NCBI GenBank assembly: GCA_945860955.1
Contig: CAMATH010000045.1
Coordinates: forward strand, 1-58,859
Direction: 5' to 3'
Length of the DNA stretch: 58,859 nucleotides
Origin: Planctomicrobium piriforme
Lineage (GTDB): Bacteria > Planctomycetota > Planctomycetia > Planctomycetales > Planctomycetaceae
Positions 55,247 to 58,859 of this stretch are shown piece after piece (the stretch's first letter is position 1; the number at the start of each line of letters is the position of its first letter). The position numbers were made by a program, and so were the translations under genes. The notes under the pieces were generated by a model that saw only the letters and a program-made list of their open reading frames with translations, ran no database searches and was not told where the DNA came from.

Positions 55247-56581
55247 GTGTCCAGCCAGCGGAGTTCGTTTCCGAGACGCCCTGTCGATTTTATTCTGGAC
55301 CCGGTCGCGCGGTTCCTGCATATCCAGGCCGCCAGTGGCGTGGTGCTGTTGATCTGCACCGTGGCGGCGTTGTGGCTGGCGAATTCCCAGTGGTCGCACC
55401 ACTACTTCGAGTGGTGGCACATCCACGCCCAAGTCGGCATCGGTTCGCTGGTTCTCGATCAGCCTCTGGAGATCTGGATCAACGACGGGTTGATGACCCT
55501 ATTCTTCTTTGTCGTCGGGCTGGAAATCAAGCGGGAGATGGTCTCGGGCGAGCTGCGCGAAATCCGCCGGGCCGCCCTGCCGATCGTCGCCGCCCTGGGG
55601 GGAATGATCGTCCCCGCGACCATTTACACGCTGTTGCAACATGGACAGCCGGGAGAACGGGGCTGGGGGGTACCCATGGCGACCGACATCGCGTTCGTGG
55701 TGGGGGTCTTGGCGCTGCTGGGGAATCGCGTTCCCCACGGGCTGAAGGTGTTGCTGCTGTCGCTGGCGATTGTGGATGACATTGGCGCGATTCTGGTGAT
55801 CGCCGCGTTCTACAATTCGAATCTGGTCGTGTCGTGGCTGGTGATCGGTCTGGCGGGGTTCGCGCTGACCTACGCGCTCAATCGGATGGGGGTGCGGTCG
55901 GTTGTCGTCTACGTGATTGTCGGAGCGATGATTTGGCTGGCGTTTCTGAAGTCGGGCGTGCATCCCACAGTGGCGGGAGTGATGCTGGGACTGCTGACAC
56001 CCGCCAGCGCAATGCTCCCCGACCAGTTTGTTCGCGATTTGCTTTCGGACGCACAATATCGGCTCGTGCAGGAAGCGCCGCAGATCGGGGCGACCGACCG
56101 CAGGGAATTGGCGCTGGAGCTGGTCCGCGGGGCGAAGGAGAGCGTGTCACCGCTGGAACGATTGGAACACGCGATGCATGGCTGGGTGAGCTACGTGATC
56201 ATGCCGGTGTTCGCGTTCTCGAACGCCGGTGTGCCCATCGCGATCGAAGAGCTCCGTGATCCGATCGCCCTGTCGGTCGCCGCCGGTCTGGTGCTGGGGA
56301 AGCCGCTGGGAATTGTGTTGTTCAGTTGGCTGGCGATTCGGCTGGGGGTTGCCCGGCCGTTGGAAGGAGTGACCTGGCCAATCCTGCTGGGGGGAGGCTG
56401 TTTGGCGGGAATCGGTTTCACCATGTCGCTGTTCATCAGCGGGCTGGCATTTGCAGAGGGGCAACTGGCGGCCGCCAAGCTCGGGACGTTGCTCGGCTCG
56501 GTGGTGAGTGCCTGTTTGGGGACGGGAATCCTGCTCGCGACTCTTAAAAAACCAATTGAGTCGAACGCGACGCGCGCGTAG
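55247..56581 (+). CDS. nhaA: NhaA-type Na+/H+ antiporter
   Basis: 444 residues from a GTG at 55247, with GGGG nine bases upstream; a TTG at 55238 is possible. Twelve-helix antiporter: GGMIVPATIYTLL, VPMATDIAFVVGVLALLG, and the ion-binding Asp pair in SLAIVDDIGAILVIAAF. IGFTMSLFISGLAF near the end is also typical. A 50-residue cytoplasmic loop (DAQYRLVQEAPQIGATDRRELALELV) separates the two bundles and is longer than in E. coli. Exchanges Na+ for H+ at the inner membrane. 33 bases after the DgkA-like gene. Confidence 0.95.
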   Translation: MSSQRSSFPRRPVDFILDPVARFLHIQAASGVVLLICTVAALWLANSQWSHHYFEWWHIHAQVGIGSLVLDQPLEIWINDGLMTLFFFVVGLEIKREMVSGELREIRRAALPIVAALGGMIVPATIYTLLQHGQPGERGWGVPMATDIAFVVGVLALLGNRVPHGLKVLLLSLAIVDDIGAILVIAAFYNSNLVVSWLVIGLAGFALTYALNRMGVRSVVVYVIVGAMIWLAFLKSGVHPTVAGVMLGLLTPASAMLPDQFVRDLLSDAQYRLVQEAPQIGATDRRELALELVRGAKESVSPLERLEHAMHGWVSYVIMPVFAFSNAGVPIAIEELRDPIALSVAAGLVLGKPLGIVLFSWLAIRLGVARPLEGVTWPILLGGGCLAGIGFTMSLFISGLAFAEGQLAAAKLGTLLGSVVSACLGTGILLATLKKPIESNATRA

Positions 56582-56667
56582 CATGGACGGACGAGATTGA
56601 GCCATCGTTCGACCGGCCTTTTTGCCGACGGGCTGTGCCCGATCCGTCACACACTGCGACACCCGCC

Positions 56668-57129
56668 ATGAGTGAATCCGAACAACCCGCGCCCGTCCTG
56701 GAGAGTGACTCCCGGTTCCCTTCCGGACCGTGGGTCGGCTACTTCATTCAATGGGGTTCGAAATCTCGCACTGAACTCGATCTGCGGTTCAGCGATGGAC
56801 GAATCAGTGGGCATGGTGTCGACTGGGTCGGCGAGTTCATCGTCCGGGGTCGGTACCAGACGGACGATGGAAAATGCTGGTGGAGTAAACGCTACATTCG
56901 CGGCCACGACGTCTCGTATGAGGGATTCAATGAGGGACGGGGCATCTGGGGGGTCTGGCAACTGTTGCACGTGCAGTGGAGGGGCGGATTTCACATCTGG
57001 CCGAAGGGACTTGAGGAAGGAGCGTCCGAAACCGCGGAAGAAGAACTGCCAGCGGAACGCGAAGTCGTATTCGAGACGGCTCCGGTCGCGTCGGCGTCGG
57101 GGAGGGGGGGACTACGCAGTTCGGCTTGA
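56668..57129 (+). CDS. Conserved small soluble protein, unknown function
   Basis: 153 residues from the ATG at 56668 (MSESEQPAPVLESD). A beta-rich domain (WVGYFIQWGSKSRTELDLRFSDGRISGHGVDWVGEFIVRGRY in parts, RYIRGHDVSYEGFNEGRGIWGVWQ, GGFHIWPKG) fills the first 110 residues, followed by an acidic, disordered tail. The GHGVDWVGEF/GxGxW pattern recurs in proteins of several environmental phyla that I cannot name to a characterised family. No signal peptide. Ends just before a hairpin and repeat-rich DNA. Confidence 0.7.
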   Translation: MSESEQPAPVLESDSRFPSGPWVGYFIQWGSKSRTELDLRFSDGRISGHGVDWVGEFIVRGRYQTDDGKCWWSKRYIRGHDVSYEGFNEGRGIWGVWQLLHVQWRGGFHIWPKGLEEGASETAEEELPAEREVVFETAPVASASGRGGLRSSA

Positions 57130-57136
57130 ATCGGAT

Positions 57137-57176
57137 CCTTCTCCCCGCTTTCGGGGAGAAGGTGGCCGAAGGCCGG
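57137..57176 (+). terminator. Hairpin and widespread GGGGAGAAGG-type repeat
   Basis: A perfect 10-bp stem CCTTCTCCCC / GGGGAGAAGG with a 6-base loop (57137-57162), eight bases after the previous stop, continuing as TGGCCGAAGGCCGGATGAGG. This GGGGAGAAGG-TGGCCGAAGGCCGG phrase is a well-known intergenic repeat in many GC-rich bacteria and may act as terminator. Related CTCCTCTCCCC / GGGGAGAGGG pieces lie at 57260-57320. Confidence 0.75.
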
Positions 57177-57344
57177 ATGAGGAGGAATTCGGGTGAATTG
57201 CAAACAGGGCGTTCCACAGGGCAGAGTCGTTACATTCGATGGGTGTCCACCTCACCCCCGACTCCTCTCCCCGCAGCGGAGTTGTGTTTGCCGTGCAATG
57301 TCGCGCGCGGGGAGAGGGGGCGAGCGGCGGCTGCGCCACGGGTT

Positions 57345-57430
57345 GTTTCCGATGCGGCGTTTCAATCTGTCTCCACTCAACTCTGCCGAAGACGTCCAGA
57401 CCGCGGCGTCGTAGGAACGCCGTCCGCCAC
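57345..57430. repeat. Dispersed repeat A, copy 2
   Basis: 86 bases nearly identical to 1899-1985: TTTCAATCTGTCTCCACTC, then CAGACCGCGGCGTCGTAGGA and CGCCGTCCGCCAC. It is flanked by TTGTCGCGACGATGC, a broken piece of the GTCGCGACG hairpin next to copy 1. It lies in the 352-base gap 57130-57481. Confidence 0.85.
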
Positions 57431-57481
57431 TTGTCGCGACGATGCCCCTAACAACAGCCGCTTGAGGACGTCTTAGCCGCG

Positions 57482-57877
57482 CTACGTCCGACGGCGAGAT
57501 TCCGACGGCACCCAGGTGTTGCCCCCCTCTTTCAGTTCCCGAATCGTTTCGACACTCGGGGGGCCGGCGGCGGGGGACGAACTGGCTGCCGCGGCGCGTG
57601 CGCGGGTGAAAGTGAGCTGAGTCTTCCGCTTGGGTTGGCGTTTCAACCAACCCCACCGGTCGGCCTGCTGGTTTTTTGGCTTGCGTTCCCGCAAGAGCCA
57701 CCAGAGAACGGCCGCCGCGAATACGATGGGACCTCCCGTCCGCAGCATCGACAGCAGGTCGGCGTTCATCGCGACCGCGATCAGGGCGCACGATGCGACC
57801 CCGGCGACGAGCGTGACGCTGGTCGCCAGCCAGACCACCGCCGGGCTTTGCTTGCCGGTGTCTTGCGGAGAGGGCAT
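57482..57877 (-). CDS. Small membrane protein, unknown function
   Basis: 131 residues. Two hydrophobic segments (VVWLATSVTLVAGVASCALIAVAM and GGPIVFAAAVLWWLL) are followed by a strongly basic stretch (RERKPKNQQADRW, LKRQPKRKTQL) and an Ala/Ser/Pro-rich tail. The positive-inside rule puts the tail in the cytoplasm. No family recognised; probably an inner-membrane protein. It is isolated between repeats and a 449-base gap. Confidence 0.6.
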   Translation of the reverse strand: MPSPQDTGKQSPAVVWLATSVTLVAGVASCALIAVAMNADLLSMLRTGGPIVFAAAVLWWLLRERKPKNQQADRWGWLKRQPKRKTQLTFTRARAAAASSSPAAGPPSVETIRELKEGGNTWVPSESRRRT

Positions 57878-58326
57878 CGGTTTTCCTTTCAGGAAAATGC
57901 CAATGACGACGCGGGAAGGGAAGTCATGTCGAGTGATCGTCCCTCATTTCACCGTCCCTCGTTCATAAATTCAACAACAAAATGGAATCGTCACGCTGCT
58001 TCCTGGTTGGCATTCCACGAACCGACACCGCCTCCCCAGACTACGAATTCGGCATAGCTTTCCATTTCTACCGTCCTGCGGACCGACGGACCATGTGAAG
58101 AAATTCCGGTTTCGCGGACCGCATGACCCACGGTGGTTGTTCTTTAACGAGATTCCCGCTTCTACCGATAACGAAAGGTGTCACCGGATTTCCACTCGCG
58201 CTCCGTGGAGAATCAGGGGGCTTCGCCAGCCAGCGACTGCCGGCGAAGCTTCGCGCGGAATGCCGAGAGACCGAATCGACGGAATGGAAGGATTCCATTC
58301 CAGAATCTCCCGAACGGAGTCGGCAC
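57878..58326. other. 449-base intergenic region with a palindrome
   Basis: Divergent gap between the small membrane protein gene and the porin gene. It contains a perfect palindrome at 58281-58301 and no convincing gene; short frames on both strands lack homology or start signals. Confidence 0.4.
58281..58301. promoter_or_regulatory. Palindrome upstream of the porin gene
   Basis: GGAATGGAA and TTCCATTCC are perfect 9-base arms around GGA, 25 bases before the GTG start. The position suggests an operator or a 5' leader hairpin; no regulator is identified. Confidence 0.5.
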
Positions 58327-58859
58327 GTGATCCGCAGTTTCCGAAGAATCGTGACGTCGGTCTTGCTGGGCAGCTTGGTTTTGTCGCCGTTGTTCGCCGA
58401 CGACGATCTCCCCCCGGTGCCCGATTTGGGTTCACCCACGGCGACGGGCAACCCTCAACCGGCACCACACGACGATGAACTAACCGCGCCCGTTCTGGAA
58501 GATCCGGTACCGCACCAAGCCGAACCGGCTGCTTTGCCGGCCATTCCCCCCGTCACGGTTGAGCCGGCCGACACTCCCGCGAAAAAGAAAAAAGTCCCGC
58601 CGGCGTTTCCTGGCCCGAAGACGCTTCCTCCCACCGGCCCCTACAAACCACTCTTCTTCCAGAACGATTTTTCCTACAAGAAAGATCCGGAACACGACTA
58701 CGTGCTGGGAGAAGAATTGAAGGACATGGAGGCCGAACTGTTCGGCGTTCCCCTGTCGGTCTCGACCGGTGGTGAAATCCGCTATCGGTTCATGAACGAG
58801 GACAATCGTCTGCGACCGGGGGGGCCACTGCATGCGGACTACAACCTGTGGCGCTGGCG
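58327..58859 (+). CDS. Outer-membrane porin, N-terminal part (runs off the window)
   Basis: 177 residues visible, from a GTG at 58327 with GGAG seven bases upstream. The signal peptide (IRSFRRIVTSVLLGSLVLSPLFADDD) is followed by an Asp/Pro-rich, disordered segment with a Lys cluster (AKKKKVPP). The first barrel strands then begin (LFGVPLSVSTGGEIRYRFMNE, ADYNLWRW). This layout is usual for planctomycete alginate-export-like porins of 500-600 residues. The remainder lies beyond the window, so family assignment is tentative. Confidence 0.75.
   Translation, partial: MIRSFRRIVTSVLLGSLVLSPLFADDDLPPVPDLGSPTATGNPQPAPHDDELTAPVLEDPVPHQAEPAALPAIPPVTVEPADTPAKKKKVPPAFPGPKTLPPTGPYKPLFFQNDFSYKKDPEHDYVLGEELKDMEAELFGVPLSVSTGGEIRYRFMNEDNRLRPGGPLHADYNLWRW

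Noticed and set aside
57137-57430. Possible small RNA gene in the repeat-rich gap
   Set aside because: The hairpins are explained by known-type and local dispersed repeats; no promoter-terminator pair was found.

Overview
The window looks like a chromosomal piece of a Planctomycetes bacterium (order Planctomycetales or a close relative). The basis is its protein families rather than a marker gene. It holds three intact DUF1501 proteins plus a wrecked one, remains of a DUF1549/DUF1553 cytochrome protein, DUF1559 (prepilin-like) proteins ending in the usual H-x9-DG-type region, a PVC-type dehydrogenase/HEAT/cytochrome c protein, many Tat-exported proteins and GC-rich, densely packed genes. No rRNA, tRNA, phage, IS transposase or CRISPR array was recognised.

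Layout. 1-7.4 kb: decayed GNAT acetyltransferase, TIM-barrel sugar isomerase, two related small membrane proteins, SDR dehydrogenase, exported HEAT-like protein, YdjC-type deacetylase and a DUF1501 protein, with palindromic repeats between them. 7.6-14.4 kb: housekeeping block coaE-rho-ribH-nusB, a convergent leucine-rich-repeat membrane protein, then nadK and purC. 14.4-16.5 kb: GntR/YtrA-type regulator with an ABC exporter. 16.5-26.9 kb: membrane acyltransferase, C45-type hydrolase, Gfo/Idh dehydrogenase, a three-fold repeated VanZ-like protein, a PD40 propeller overlapping a DUF1501 gene, and a sulfatase-fold protein lacking its active site, convergent with a conserved unknown. 27.2-30.3 kb: zinc-ribbon DUF1559 protein, an unknown with a nuclease-like core, and an ArsR/AHSA1/DUF1801 cluster. 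30.5-38.4 kb: SGNH-PQQ propeller fusion, BON protein, small exported protein, DUF1501, class C serine hydrolase and DUF4058. 38.4-41.6 kb: Fur-box-controlled feoA-feoA-feoB operon plus a Cys-rich membrane protein. 42-47.7 kb: Gly-rich exported protein and a 1605-residue fusion (CehA/McbA-like PHP domain + dehydrogenase propeller + HEAT + cytochrome c). 47.8-51.3 kb: a second zinc-ribbon DUF1559 gene next to a deleted copy, then a decayed DUF1549/DUF1553-DUF1501 pair. 51.6-56.6 kb: LptD-like outer-membrane protein, DgkA-like protein and NhaA. 56.6 kb to the end: two unknowns in repeat-rich DNA and the start of an outer-membrane porin.

How the genes work together. The clearest functional units are the feo ferrous-iron operon, the GntR-ABC exporter, the ArsR cluster and the coaE-rho-ribH-nusB group. 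The most unusual points are the zinc-ribbon replacement of the prepilin leader in DUF1559 proteins, the very large PHP-cytochrome fusion, the triple VanZ repeat, the coiled-coil insertion in FeoB, two regulators whose promoters imply leaderless mRNAs, and a family of hairpin-forming dispersed repeats. No clearly new multi-gene system was identified; the zinc-ribbon DUF1559 family is the best candidate for something undescribed.
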